Part shown: one piece after another, positions 11,021-23,766 of the stretch | Numbering within the stretch: position 1 is the stretch's first letter | Layout of the letters: the number at the start of each line of letters is the position of its first letter | Assembly: GCA_029448655.1 (NCBI GenBank) | Contig: JACCLO010000009.1 | Location: forward strand, 372,001-436,000 | Direction: 5' to 3' | Source of the DNA: Wolfiporia cocos | Taxonomy: Eukaryota; Basidiomycota; Agaricomycetes; Polyporales; Phaeolaceae | Length of the DNA: 64,000 bases | Made by a program: the position numbers and the translations under genes | Notes under the pieces: model-generated | What the model was told of the DNA's origin: nothing | Database searches by the model: none | The model's input: the letters and a program-made list of their open reading frames with translations, nothing else

Positions 11021-13560
11021 ATGCAGCAGATGAGGAGGAGCAGGTCTTGCAATGACACGCCTGTTCCGATGGAATTGCGTTTCAGTTCATTTAGCAGGGA
11101 TAATACCGCAAGATCATCAACGTCCCGCCGGGCTTTTCTGAAGAGTAATTTGGTCGAGGATCAAGACAGTAACCACAACAGAGATCATGGTGAGCAACAA
11201 GACATGGTTGATACAAAGTAAACTTAAGATCAAACACAGAATGGCAAGATATTGATGTAGCGGATGAGGACAATGCCTCGACTGACCTGAGTCCAATATC
11301 CTCCCGCTATATTCATGAGCGGGAGACTATCATCTCTAACCAAGTCGCTAGTCTTAGTAAATCAGATGGCTCATTGGTACGCGAAGTTACATTTCGCTCA
11401 TTTGATCCTCCTAAAGCTCTCAGACAGAACAACAACACTGACACTCATGGTGCTGGCCTTGCCGGTATGATACCTTCCAAATATAATATACTTGAACATA
11501 TTGAGCAAGACGAGAAAATTCCTAACGCGATGAGATCGGCCCCTTCCAATGAACTCGTTCAGAAAGCATGGAACAATGAGAAGGATACCGTCAAAAGGCG
11601 CAAGGATGAGATTGATAACATGCTCGTATTCGTGAGTACATCGATGGATAGGCAAAAGTGTTACCGTAACGTAAAGATCTAGGCTGCACTATTCTCAGCT
11701 GTTCTAACATCATTCATCATCGACTCCTATCAGTCACTAAAGCCGCAGGTCCCCAACGAGTCTACTCTCATTCTGCGTCAAATCTCGGTCCAGCTGAGCA
11801 GCTTTATATCTAGCTCTGGATTTATCAACTCCACTTCCCCCTCATTTTCTCAATTGTACAACGTCGAGACTACCGCACCAGCGACGTCGCCAACCTATAC
11901 CACGGTGCTGGTCAATGCACTATGGTTCTTCGCCCTTGTGTGCAGCCTGGTATCAACTTCTCTTGGAATTGCCATTCGCCAATGGCTCAATCACCACGAG
12001 GATGTACCAGTCAGTGTCAGCAGTGAGGAGAGCATCAGGATCTGGCTTGCGCGCCGTGGCGGATATGCATCTTGGCATGTCACCGGCCTTTTGGATCTAC
12101 TTCCAGTACTACTTCAGGTCTCACTGGTTGTATTCCTTCTTGGGTTGGTTATACTTCTTCGGTCAATCCACCAGACCATCGCCAATATCGTGTTAGCACA
12201 AACTGTGGCGCTGTGGGTGGTTCTGCTCACCACAACGGTCGCACCGGTTCTATTCCCAAGATGTACTTACAAGTCGCCGCAGTCCTTGTGGCTCTTGCAA
12301 CTTGTCCACGTACCAAAGCTATTTGTGTACTGGACTATGTCGCAGTTGGCACGACTGTCACAGGTGACACGGTACACGTTTCATCAACACACTGTGAATG
12401 ACTGGTTGTGGCCGGAAAACTGGGTGTGGCCGAAGAACTGGAAAGTATACGAAAAGCACGAGACGAGGCTGCTATCAGAGAATTTCTCTTCTATAGCATC
12501 TGCTGACGAGGCTATCGTAGACGACGAATTCCTAGTCAAATTTGTGCACCCTGCGATCAAGCAGCTGGACGACACGTCTCCTATCGCTGGAATTGCTCTA
12601 GGTATACTTCAGCGCAGGGCAGACACAATCTCCAAGGTGTACGAAATCGTGAATGCGCCCACTACTCCGACAAACATCGAAGCTGTCACGAAATCGATAA
12701 TTACACTCGGACGCATCTCCATAGATGTGCTAGCTAGATGCAGGAGCGATTCCCAGGATGTCAACAGGTTCTTCGCGCACGCATCAAGGTTTATAACGAA
12801 CCTCAAGCAGACAGCTCATGACGACACATTCAACATCTCCCACTACTTAATCAGTGCTATCAATGGGGCGAGACCTTCACCAAGAATACAGGGATGGGTA
12901 GTACGTTTTCTTTTCAAAGACCTCAACGATTCTCTCTTTAGTGTCACAGGTATGTCCTGTTCATCCTTATGGTATAATACTGATATTAAAATGAGCAGAG
13001 ATTAAGGCAGCGGCCAACCTTCTGATAGATATCATACCTACCATGCATGCCAATGCTTGGACAATTTACCGGAGCTGCAGAAAAATCCTTGATCTATCCT
13101 CGCGTCTCCCCAAATCCGATGCCGATCTCGTCTATGCCAGCTACGGAGCTGTTATCACTTCGTCACTGGAGAGAATCACAGCGGACGGGAGTTGGGATCG
13201 ATTCTGGGATCTCTTGGATCACTTTTCAAGATTCGCAGATGGCCGGGTCGCTGCTCAAATACTCACAGAGGACATGCTCAAATGCTGGAAGGAGCTGGCC
13301 GCAAGCTGCAATTACGAGGGACCCTTCTGGAACAAAAAGGATATTGCCTACCAGTTAGAATGGATTCGTGCGTTGGCCGACATTCCTGCCCCTCGGTAAG
13401 TCTGAAAAATTGATGTGAATGTGGTATTCACCTGCCATCTGTGTCCTGTAGTGTTGATGACTGCGAGGAGATAGACAACCTGATGCATGAGCAGAGAGAG
13501 GATGTCGCGAGAGTACTCCCTGCCTGGGTGGTCCAGAGAAACAGACGCAAAGCTGCCTGA
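11021..13560 (+). CDS. DUF6535 multi-pass membrane protein 2
   Basis: Five exons join in phase: 11021-11189, 11240-11631, 11683-12949, 12999-13395 and 13452-13560, giving 777 residues. The core matches gene 1 in order: VKRRKDEIDNMLVF, then AALFSAVLTSFIIDSYQSLK, LVNALWFFALVCSLVSTSLG, IRQWLNHHEDVP and CTYKSPQSLWLLQ. The hydrophobic segments are in the same places as in gene 1. The N-terminal 170 residues are polar and unlike those of gene 1, as usual in this family; exon 2 holds an acidic run (DVADEDNAST). The splice junctions after MLVF and after the large core exon fall at the same places as in gene 1, so the two are paralogs. The first ATG in frame after a stop is uncertain; another 5' exon is possible. 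Confidence 0.85.
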
Positions 13561-15038
13561 CCAGCGGATATTACCTTACGAAAATATTTGATACCGTACA
13601 CGTATTCTACGAGATTCTGACCAAGCGTGACCGACTGAGCAAGGTCCTAGATTAAGTCATATTGCATACGGTCAAGTCCTCACCTACGTCTTTGCTGGCC
13701 GCCAGCGATGGACTATCCAGAGGTTACTGTCCAATCATGCGGCGCTACTATTGGCCAGTGTATCATTCCGGTTATTGTGTTGAACCTTACGCAAACCGTT
13801 TATCTATTTATCTCGTATCCCATCTTGCCATTCAAACTATTCGAGATGCATTCCAATCAATTACGCGTTATTTGTCCGGCTTTTGCATGCCTATTAGTGG
13901 CCCCGGAAGCCCCACGTACATTTCGCAATCGTGATGCATCTGCGTCATGATTAATGGAATTGTATCCAATCCGCATTTCGTTCTCAGTGGCCTCGAAAGT
14001 TGCGATGCTAGCACTGAGAACTGAGTGTTGGATATTGAGCACTATCCTACTTTCTTTAGGATAGACATCACGGTTGAGAGAATCCAGGCCAACCAGCTGC
14101 GTCACGAGTACGCTTCCCAACATGCTCTGCTTGTGCTGGCCCCATCTCATGCATAGTAAGCCCCATGCGTACCTCAGGTAATTTTTTCCGAGCGTATACG
14201 GGTAGCAGGCACCCGTCGGCATTCGTGCTGTGCAATTCTCAGCGCGCGGGCCTCGACGTTACTGGAACGTTTGACCTTGTTCTATGGCAAACGGCATCTG
14301 CACGGCTCTTGTTGTGCAATAGGGCCACTAGGTGATTGACGCAGCGGCATCTCGCTATCTGTGGTCCACACCTGTGCAGCTTGCCACGGGGATCACGTAA
14401 CGCCTCCTTGTCCCCGCACACGTATATGTGTGTGACTTTGGCTCGCCTGACGCCTCGCCCCCGACCTCCGGCAGATAGTATAGGGTTATTAGCTGAGACT
14501 TATCTCATCTCTTCATCCCGTACGAAGGTTGCTAGTACACGGTAAAGCGACGCCATTTATACGGGCAGATTATACTGTTAGCAGGATGTTCCTGTCAAAT
14601 ACAGCTTGCGAGCATCAACTTGTACATTACTCTGAGAAACTGTACAGTACAAAAGTTGATAACTGTACAGTACATCGCCATGTATTATCTCCCAGACAAC
14701 CGCTTTACCCCGTCTTGCCTCCCGCGTACTGTATCCTCATTGATATGTGGCATCAACTCATTCTCACTTCTCTTCTTTTGCAGCTTCAGAATCCGCTCTG
14801 AGCCACTCGCCACAGAGGCATCTATCGAGGTGGCTTTAGAAGATGGGGATAGGAATCCATCATCCACTGGAGTGACAGTGGGGGAATGCGCATTGTTTTC
14901 TCTGTACGCTCCACGTGAATAGGACCGGTAGTGACGCTGCAGTACGTAGAGCGCTTCTCTAGCTGGAGTATCAGAGGTGGTTAAAATGTCTCCTGTGGAA
15001 GAAAGTGGATCCTAACAATGACGCGTACGTCACCCTGC
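13561..15038. other. intergenic, no gene seen
   Basis: No conserved protein was recognised. The open frame on the minus strand at 13857-14222 has no family resemblance. A small direct repeat, aactgtacagtac, occurs at about 14638 and 14661. Confidence 0.45.
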
Positions 15039-17256
15039 TTAGTACATCCGAGCATAACAATACATCCATTTATTACATACCAGTCTCTCAGCTCTCGCCC
15101 AACCCGCGACCCCTTCTATTTGGCTCATAGCTGGACTCACAATGGTGCCCGAAGAAATGCTCCGAAACATCGTTGTGAGGCCATTTGTACTTTCCCGATC
15201 ATTTCGACTCCGGTGCCCACGGTAACTCGGGAACAATTTGGGTGGTCTTGACCTCGATCTCCTGCGCGCGTGTGATTTGGAAGAACGTACACTCTCTTCT
15301 TTGGTCTGCTCCTTTGGGATCCGGCGCCGATGTTCGTGTGTAGTAGTATCTCGCAGCGGATCCCCTGGGGATACCCGCTCTCCGTACGCAATCGAAGTCT
15401 GTTGATTCTCAAATTTCTTCTAATACAGTCAAATTAGATCAAAAGATGATTGCGAAATTGCATAAGCTTACCACTCCTTGATCGGGATGATCATGCCTCA
15501 GGTTTACATTCATATGTGTTGGAGATAATCTCGACACAGATATTTTACCATTCGTGCTACTATTTGGCAGCTCTTCACTGTTTGTTTGCACTGTGAGACA
15601 CATCGTATAAGAAACATGCAGAGACATGCAGTATGTCTCACACAGGAAAGCTTGCTCACATATACTTAATTGATCGGGATGGGCATTCCTGTCATCGGAG
15701 ACAAACCCTACTACAACAGGATGAGCATGACAGTCCACATCATTAATTACTGAGCAAACTCACCACCGTTCTGCATAAGTATAATAGAAGGCAGCTCATG
15801 ACGCATTGCACTTTCCAAACCCTCGACATCGCAATCGTATCGCTATTCTCAACATTCAGTTTTGATTCAAACTAACATAAATCATAGTAGATACATACCC
15901 TGCATAGCGAAATCACATCGTCAGTGCTTGCAACCGCATATTCTGCAAGAGAGTTCTGATTGTGATGTAAGGCGTTGTTCAATCGGAATGACAATGACAT
16001 ACTTTGAGTATGTAGTCGAGAACAATATCAGTAGGATCAAAGCGCTGCCGGGATGAGATATTAGCAGCTATGATAGATATATGCGAACACACAAACCTGT
16101 TTCGCTGGTGGACCTTCCTCTAGCTCCTCATCATGCTGTCTTTCTGAGCTACAGATACCGCCCTCAGATAATAATTCTCCATTAGACTGATATGTATCGT
16201 CATCTTCGCCTTTCCAAAAGCTGACGCCTGCGGATTCAGCAGCTGCTCGCATGATCTTGGGTAATAGACTAGGTAAAATTCCCGCCCGGCGCCTTCTAGC
16301 TTTGATATATCTGAGGAAAATGCATTGATCGAACTCTGAATTTCTTCCGTGGCCAGAGTGTCTATGCCTTGTGGCGCAATGTGACTCATAGCGACCGTCG
16401 TCACCGTTGAATGGGAGAGCTGTCGCTGCTATCTCATTTAATAAAGAGTCTGCAACTGCATACTGATGCTGGCTTTTGGATGACCCCGATCGTTGTTGCC
16501 AAGATGAGCCGTGCTCTCTCGAGGCTGAGACAGTCAACGATGCGTGAGCAATGGTCGGTAGGCCGCCAGTGAGCGCCAATTGGGTATCCCGTGCACCATT
16601 TGAACATGCCGCGACGACCCAGTCTGTAGTCTTTGCCCAGCCTGAGACGAAAAGAAGGTCATCCTCCTTTAGGACAAGATCTGCTCCATCTTGTGCCGTA
16701 GCGAGCTGATGCCAGAGCGTGTAGTTACGAGCGACGAAGCTACGTATTTGTGAACGTTCGACCAGCTTTTGGCCAACTGCCACTTGTTTGGGCAGGATCA
16801 AAATAGCTGCCTGATCTGCTTTGGAGTGAAATGCTATCGAAGCTCCGATGTCCTTGCTGGATTGGGGCAAAGTCAGCGAGCGGATTGTATTGATACAATC
16901 CATGAATTTGCAATATGAGCTCACCCCGCGCCATTGACATTCACACCAATTTGGTGTACATCTCTGCTACAAAGAGCATGAGATACGATTAATCTGGGTT
17001 GATCTTGAATGAACTGCGACTTCAATTCCAGCTGTTCGAACTCCGGAGGAGAGCTGTTGGGCCACCAATACATATTCACAGGTAACGTTGGTTGTTGTGT
17101 AACGTTCAGCAGCCTACAGAATCTTCCCTCGTCAATCCATCCGATGTCACCAATGAGGACCTCGCCGTGTTCGGTAGATGGTTCGGGAACCCATAGGGGA
17201 TAACCATAACCTAGACTCCATAGACGTTCTGCATAGACGTCCCAAGGATGAGCCAT
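15039..17256 (-). CDS. conserved basidiomycete protein of unknown function, 597 aa
   Basis: Eight exons join in phase: 17256-16925, 16856-16097, 16044-16003, 15955-15899, 15842-15764, 15710-15666, 15590-15472 and 15398-15039. The N-terminus reads GYGYPLWVPEPS, then GEVLIGDIGWIDEGRFCRLL; an aromatic-rich middle has DLLFVSGWAKTTDWVVAA and DQCIFLRYIKARRR. Near residues 364-430 come short exons encoding RFDPTDIVLDYILK, then AEYAVASTDDVISLC and HELPSIILMQNG. The C-terminus is basic (RRRSRSRPPK) and could be nuclear-directed. I recall this layout from many Agaricomycete uncharacterised proteins but know no function or domain name. The start is the ATG at MAHPWDVY, because family members begin near this point; the frame is open about 35 residues further upstream. 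The gene looks intact. The last exon end is less sure: a GTGAGT donor occurs inside it. Confidence 0.8.
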
Positions 17257-18052
17257 AGCCTTCAGAGATTTTGTCCGTCTAGTACGAGTGATCAGTAATG
17301 AGTCTGACCGCTCGACAAGGCTTAAATACCACTGAGATGTGGAAGTGACTTGTGCGCTCAATCACCAGTGCGCATAGCCTCGCGCGCTCATCAGCGTCTA
17401 GGAACATGTGCATTTAGCTCATAGGTAATCTGTATTGAGCAATGATATCGGCCCGTCGGAGCAAAGGGCAATTGATTCACGACATCTGAGGGATGTTCAG
17501 TATTAGTAATGTGACACCCGGTATTGCATATGTATTCGCAATCATCGACATCCCCCGTCAGACAAACAGTCAGCGTTGTTAATGTCACGACTATTTAGTA
17601 GAGGAGCGAGCTGACCACCGCTAGCTATACACTCTACGAACCATCAAGAGCCTATGTATTCAAGGCCTCACTCCTGCTGAGCTATTGTTGCTGGTGCCAC
17701 ATCGTCTCGTCTGAATGCTTCATGCCCACGCCGCCGCAATAAGTCTCGCTGAAACTCACGAACGATCTGCTGATCGCGAATTACGGGTCGCCACACCTAG
17801 ATGGTGCATACTCTCATAACACACAGAGTTTTTACGGTGCAATAAGACTCTGACGACACCTTTACATATCCCACTTGGCTATACCCCACCAAGACCTATG
17901 GGTTCGATGCCTGGACCCCGCACTGTTCCATCAACGTCTTTGCAAGATCTTTAAATTAGCCCTGTCGATGTGGAGAAGCTTCAGACGAAGCAAAAGTGGT
18001 CCATGTATGTATCAGAGATTGAGTACTTCACGTACGACGTGTGTGTTGAGAC
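17257..18052. other. intergenic, no gene seen
   Basis: It separates the 597-residue gene from the aldolase pseudogene. No similarity or coherent exon was recognised on either strand. Confidence 0.4.
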
Positions 18053-19080
18053 TTAGTTATATCCGAAGTCCTTCTGGCCTATGGTCTCCCCAGCTGCTGC
18101 CGCAAGATCCTCTGCAAGAGTCTTGGACAATGCCCCACTGTCTGATGTGATGTTGATCATGTCGAAGCCCTGCTGCGCACATCTGTTCGATTGAGCTCCC
18201 GAAGTGCAGTACATGGCGCTGTTCATACATATAAGTGAGCGATTAGATACGGAGCTGGTGACGACTAACCATTTCTTCCCTTTCGCATGTGCTTTGCAAA
18301 GGATCTCCTGGATGATCACTTCCACTTCAGGGTGAGGATCCGGCGATGGCGGTGGATAGTTGTGAGCGAGTGAGAGGTCGTATGGGCCGATGAGAACGCC
18401 ATCTATATTCCGACGGCCGATAGTAACTATGGTCAGTAATGCGTGCACCTGAACCTAGTGCAGTCACTGACCGAGACCGTCTACACTCAAGATCTCGTCG
18501 AGGTTCTGTACGGCCTCAACAGTCTCGATTTGAATGAGCACCACAACGCCATCGTTTGCAGATGCGAGTTATTCCAACACCGTCAGCCCCCATGTGCTCT
18601 GTGTGAACGGACTGCCGAATCCATGGATACACTTTGGGGGGAAGCGCGCCGCAGCAACGATCGACTTGGCTTGAGCGGCGGTTGATCCTACCGGATTGAC
18701 GTATACCGCAACAGGCTAGCCCAGCGTGTTCCACATACCATCGGAACCAGCACTCCCCGGGCGCTGGCGTAAAGCACATACTTGATTTGCCACCCGGCAC
18801 TACCATCTGCACACGCCCCTGATGCAGGTATTCTGACAATAGTGCTGGGCGCTGAGCTTCCGAGCCCCGGTATGGCTTGGATGGATTCTGCAGCGCCTAG
18901 CTGAAGAGATGTCATGCCATACTCACAATCAATGAGCAGCCATGAGAGATGGGGCGAGGCGAGCACAGCAGTGTGCGCATTCAAAGCACCTGGCAGCGTG
19001 ATTCATGCGCCGAACGCTGGCTTCGGTGCGCGAAAGAAGACGATGAGTGGCCATATGTTCTGCGGGAAGCTCAGTAGACG
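18053..19080 (-). pseudogene. HpcH/HpaI-type aldolase, dead copy
   Basis: The minus strand encodes an almost complete HpcH/HpaI aldolase (class II aldolases that split 2-keto-4-hydroxy acids to pyruvate and an aldehyde, or related reactions). The visible order is PKPAFGA, then ASPHLSWLLIDCEYG, LGSSAPSTIVRIPASGACAD, ARGVLVPMV, RFPPK with GFGSPF, VLIQIETVEAVQNLDEIL, DGVLIGPYDLS, CTSGAQS and QQGFDMINITSD. Metal and substrate residues of the family are present, such as the Glu of QIE and the Asp of IGPYDL. Two in-frame stops break it: TGA at 19003-19005, where the family has Trp after FGA, and TAA at 18569-18571, where a Tyr is usual after VLE. The junction after GVLVPM also fails to splice in phase. 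The change looks recent because the rest reads well. It lies beside the monooxygenase genes, so it may once have acted with them. Confidence 0.85.
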
Positions 19081-19443
19081 TGCAGAAGGAGACAGTTGTA
19101 GAGGTGGTCGAGAAAGCGGATGGCTATCGTCTCCGAGAGTTGAGTGCGATCCATGTTTGACGACAATATGGTGAGGAAGGCTGTTTGGCCTCGGATGGCT
19201 CCCGTCGTGCATCCGCGAATCGATCAAGTGATCTGTCAATCCGGCATCGGGCCGTCGAGATTGAGCGCTAATAAAAAGTGGCGGAGCAGAGCGATGATCT
19301 TCATAGCTGGAACAGCACTAGTTGGTCGTTTGCAGTAGCCACACACTGTGACGCAAGCAGAGTCGATCATTCCGATACTCAGCATTTAACCGGAGATGCT
19401 TGTCCATTCTACGTACAAGCCGCAACTAATCATCGACTAGGAG

Positions 19444-20873
19444 CTATAAGCGTCCCATATTAGAGCGAGTATGCTCTACATCGGCATTCTCCCATTCATC
19501 AACTGCTCTGACTCCAGCTGTTCCATTTCTGGCGGAACTGTCTATTCTTTTGTACCATGTAGCCGCATCCCTGTTCCCCGCTGCAAACTGGCTTTGATTC
19601 TGTGGAGTCGATATCCCAACAAATTGGACGCTAGGTAAGACATGCGCAATGCGTGTCGCAAGAGACTGTGGTTGGATACGATGTGCGTCGCGCCATCCAG
19701 GACCAATAATCATTGAAATCGTGGCAAGCGGTATATTCACAAATGTTGTCACGTAGGAAATCTGTCCCGAGGCATGAGAAGGTACATGGCTCAGTTAAAG
19801 GCAAAACGTACCAGCCACAGTTCAGGATCGTCGTCTTCAATGCGCAAGCGCTGCCATACAACGCGTAGCGTGACATGTTGCAACCGGGACGCTTGAGATT
19901 CTGATATTGTCGGTATTGGATCGTCGCCGACATAGCATGAGAGATAAATCGGAGATGCGTGCTGTACGAGCTGGGTGAAGAGTGGATCTTGAGATACATT
20001 GTATCGAAGAAGAAGGCGTCGTGCAGTCCCGTGAAATGCGACAGATTGAGTAGTGACAACCTCCTCGACGTCTGGCCACTTATCTAACGAGTGCAGATCC
20101 GTCAAAAATTCGCAATGCGATGTTCGTATGACACGTGCACCCGGAAATGCACGTAAGAGTGTAGGAAGCTTGACAGAGCCGCTGAGCTTGAGCTGTCGTA
20201 CGGAAGGTGCGATTGCATCAATTATAGGACGATCCATGAATGTCGAATTGATGTATAGCTCCAGGACTTCAAGCGACTGCGCGTGGGGCTTTAGCGCTGT
20301 GAGATCCGTCTCTTCCTGATCTTCCGCGTAGATTAGCAGCAGATCTAGCTTCATTATGCGTGGTCGGCTTGACAATTGTGACACGCATCTGAGCACCTTT
20401 GATCCGGCATTCAGAAATGCAACCTCCGTGAGTCCGTGTAAGTCGATGACAGCGTCTGTGATACGCGAGTCCGAGAAAGCGAGTTCTGAGCTGTGGATCT
20501 GGATGATTCTGAGGTGTGTAGCGTGTCTCAGAACTTCAGCCAATGGTCCACCGCATTCAGCGGTATCATGATAGACGAAAACGCCATTCTGATTGTCGGG
20601 ATTCATTCGTTTCAGGAAAGCTCGCTGATGTATTGTGAGTTTCCGCATGTGCGATATCCGGTTGGAAACATCCCCGAGCATGAAGGCACAAAAGGACAGG
20701 ATCTGTTTGGGTCCTCGAAGACTGTATCCTTGTCCGACTTCGATTTCGGACAATGCCCGAGGCATAGCGTAGCGATAGCCGTCATGGCAGGTCAATGCCA
20801 GGTTGAATGCGACCTTAGAGGGAATAAAGCCGAGAACATAATCCACGACATCATCGTTGAGATTGGCGAACAT
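19444..20873 (-). CDS. F-box-like protein, 459 aa
   Basis: Two exons, 20873-19812 and 19761-19444, join in phase 0. The N-terminal 45 residues form an F-box-like helical stretch (LNDDVVDYVLGFIPSKVAFN, then LALTCHDGYRYAMPRAL). The rest is leucine-rich with spaced motifs such as LRIIQIHSSELAF and LEVLELYINSTF. The C-terminal exon begins ISYVTTFVNIPLATI. F-box proteins dock substrates to SCF ubiquitin ligases; the fungal class with a weak F-box and a long LRR-like tail is highly expanded and mostly uncharacterised. The start is the first ATG in frame after a stop (MFANLND). The gene looks intact and is not obviously linked to the monooxygenases around it. Confidence 0.8.
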
Positions 20874-21651
20874 TCTAATCAAACATGTGAGTGCACCCCA
20901 CAACCTGGAGCAACTGGACTCTTACGCAAAGCGATATACACCTATCAGATTATACTGTTACAGCATTGATCGTGGTGATGTTCGACTTCTGAGCTGCGTC
21001 GATTGGATACGGGCGATTTTGCCGTCGATACGCCTGCAGGACGACCCTTGCACGTCTCAGGCAGCAAGTCCGTTGAGTTGAGTATAAAACGAGGTACTCA
21101 ATCACGCCACATTCAGTATAATAATTCCGAATGTCATGAGTATCACATGCCTCTGCACTGAGGTCACAGCATGAGTCTCTGTCACATCAAGAATCAAGCT
21201 TCCAAGCATGGCCGTCATGGATATGAATAATGACATGTCGACAGTCGATGGAGTGGGATCATTCTCCGGATGACTCGTCTTTACGTGCAAAGGGCGAAGA
21301 GGTCACACTTGTTCAGTCCCCTATGTGTGACAGCCGCTCACAAAATGGTCCTCGCCTAGCTGGGAGTGACATATCTCCGCTGGGAAGTCCATTATCTGAT
21401 CTATAGCTAGTCGAGCTCTAGACTGAGCGCCGAAGTCTGCGCTCGGTCAATTTGTTTGCTTTGAAAAACTACATGACGCTGAGAAAGAGATCGCGAGCTC
21501 CGGATGACGTTCTGTACGTATACGTTCCAGTACGACTCATCGCAGCACTCGAGAATGTGCGCTATCACGCCTAACAGTACTGTATCTGCCGCGTTCGCAT
21601 CAAGATGATGGTGCCCGCGCCCGTTGCGGCATAAGTGGAACCATTGACATT
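20874..21651. other. intergenic, no gene seen
   Basis: It holds the F-box promoter side and the 3' side of monooxygenase copy 1. No conserved protein was recognised. Confidence 0.4.
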
Positions 21652-23717
21652 TCAGAGCATGCCGATCTGATGAGCCTTGAGGAGCAGACCCTATGTCTCA
21701 GATCTAGCAATCAGCAGAAGAGGATCTAGCGACCTGCTTACTCACCAAGCGTTTAGAGAAGAATCTGGAGGTTGGGAAATCCCCTCCAGCATACCACAGC
21801 TGCAGCAGATATGTCAGTATCAGGATGATAGCGTGCGAGCTCTGCTAACCCCAGGATGACCCGTTGGACGGCAACAGCCTTGAATTTCACATTCCTCGTC
21901 CAAACCCCAGCACGGACTAGTTCTTTGAATCACCTCAGCGCCAAAAATCTCCTTCAGAGTGTCTCGGGGATCGCGCCAGCCAGTTCTGTGAGGTTTTTAG
22001 ATTATCATCACTGCAATGTCTACGGACGTACGCAAATACCACGAGATCTGCTGGTAGCTCTGACCCATCGGTGAAGACAACGCTGCTTTCGGTGAATCGT
22101 TCGATCTCTACTCCTTGCTTCACTTTCACTTTGCAAGCTTCAATATAATCGGCCAATCCGACATCCAAGACTGCTAACACTTTAGAAACAAAAAGAGTAC
22201 GGATGACATGACTTACAGTATCCTAGACAGGTTCGGTGAGCGGAAGTACTTAACGAATAGAAGAAGAGAACACACCTCCAAGCCTTTCATAGACAAGGAA
22301 CAGCCATCCTGATCCATCTTTCCCCATGTTGAGCTTGAGCCCACTCTTCCTAAGCTTGGCGTGTAATGCACTCTCCTGAGCCCGTGCCTCAGCCTCTTTG
22401 TTTCGCGCTATTTGTTTAGCAAGCCCCAACGGCATTGAGTTGTACCGAACATCGCAGACTTCTGTCGGTAATCCCTCGGGATATGTCTCCTCCATCATTG
22501 TCGTCGCAGTATCGATAGATATCACGCAAGTCGAAGACCTCTGCACCATTGTTACGGACGCAGCACCGCGGAAAGCGAGGTCCTGTAAGATATCCGCTGC
22601 CGACTGGCACGCACCTACAACGATGGCGCGTTTCTTTGAAAATGGCTCGCCGCCCATGTACGCACCCGAATGAACGACTGTGCCACGAAAGTTCTCACGT
22701 CCCGGAGGCGTAGGAATACGAGGAGGGCCAGTCGATCCAATTGCAGAGACTATGTGAGCCGAATGCAGCACGACCTCGTAATTATCTCGGCAAACGGTGA
22801 CAGTCCATCTTCTCTTTTCCTCGTCGTACCTTGCACCTGGTAGAACATAAGAGCTACGCCAGACAACGAGGTCCTGAATGATGGCATATTGCTCGAGCCA
22901 ATCAGCTACTCTGTCGCGAGGTGTGTATATCGGCCAGTTCTTAGGATATGGTTGGTACAGCACTGAGCGTGATCAACGTGAATCTTTTCGTAGAATGGTG
23001 GTCAACATACTTGTATGAGCGCGGCTGATCGAATGCAAGGAAAGTGTCGGGTAACGCTCTCTCCACTGGTCACCGACGCGGGCGTTCTTTTCTAAAACAA
23101 TAGTCGGGATATTCAGTTGCTTGAAACGCGCTGCCATATGAAGCCCGGTCTGTCCAGCGCCCACTGCAAGGGTGTCACTCTTGCGACTCACATTAGTATA
23201 TAAACGTACTGATAATGACAAACGGGTTGGCCTCCACCCGCGTCAGACGATCTCGGTGAACCTCTTGCCATGATAATGTATGCTTATCATAGGTCCCTAG
23301 CTCTGGTGCAAGCTCCTCGTGCTCCTTGATAGCATCGACCATCATAAACAACGAGAGTGCTCTCCATTGGTTAGATGGCCTCTCTGCCGACAGGCGAACG
23401 TAACCGCGCCCTCGACGATCAGGCATATCAAACGTGAAGCCTGCCCCGATACAATTGCCGAGGACAAGCTCAGCACTGTATCCCGGCGCGTCGTCTAGTT
23501 TGAATCCGGATAACTGCACATTATGGAGTGTTTTATCCAGATATGAGAATATCTTCTTGTGGCCTTCGAGAGAGCGAGAGTCCCAAGAGAAGACTAGAAT
23601 GTCTCGAAGCCAGCCATTGGGTAAGAACAGCTCCACGACTGATGCAACATCTGCTGCAAGTACTGCATCCTCGAGTTGACGTAGCCAGCCGTCCGTGATA
23701 CTCCTCAAGTCGCTCAT
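21652..23717 (-). CDS. NTF2-like + FAD-dependent monooxygenase, copy 1
   Basis: This is a flavoprotein of the FMO (flavin-containing monooxygenase) type fused behind an NTF2-like domain. Main exons are 23717-23210, 23163-23011 and 22962-22276, followed by small exons ending at a stop at 21652-21654. Residues 1-168 (WLRQLEDAV, then NGWLRDILVFSWDSRSLEGH) are the NTF2-like part. The FAD-binding turn GAGQTG follows, then GDQWRERYPTLSLHS, the FMO motif FRGTVVHSGAY and the late motif FATGWRDPR. The second dinucleotide turn reads GACQSA instead of GAGQSG, so NADPH binding may be changed. Exons 2 and 3 are 153 and 687 bases, exactly as in copy 5. The last segment reads CRPTGHPG, LWYAGGDFPTSRFFSK, then a short C-terminus. 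The substrate is unknown. The gene appears intact. Confidence 0.85.
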
Positions 23718-23758
23718 GTTGTCCCTGTGAGCGTCCATGTCGCACTGCGTGTCGACCT

Positions 23759-23766
23759 TTTTATAA
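23759..23766 (-). promoter_or_regulatory. TATA box of monooxygenase copy 1
   Basis: TTTATAAA lies about 42 bases before the ATG at 23717, on the minus strand. The short leader agrees with the choice of MSDLRS as the start. Confidence 0.5.

Noticed and set aside
20874..20903. start of the F-box-like gene at 20903
   Set aside because: The upstream codon is TTG. The first ATG in frame is at 20873, so that was used.
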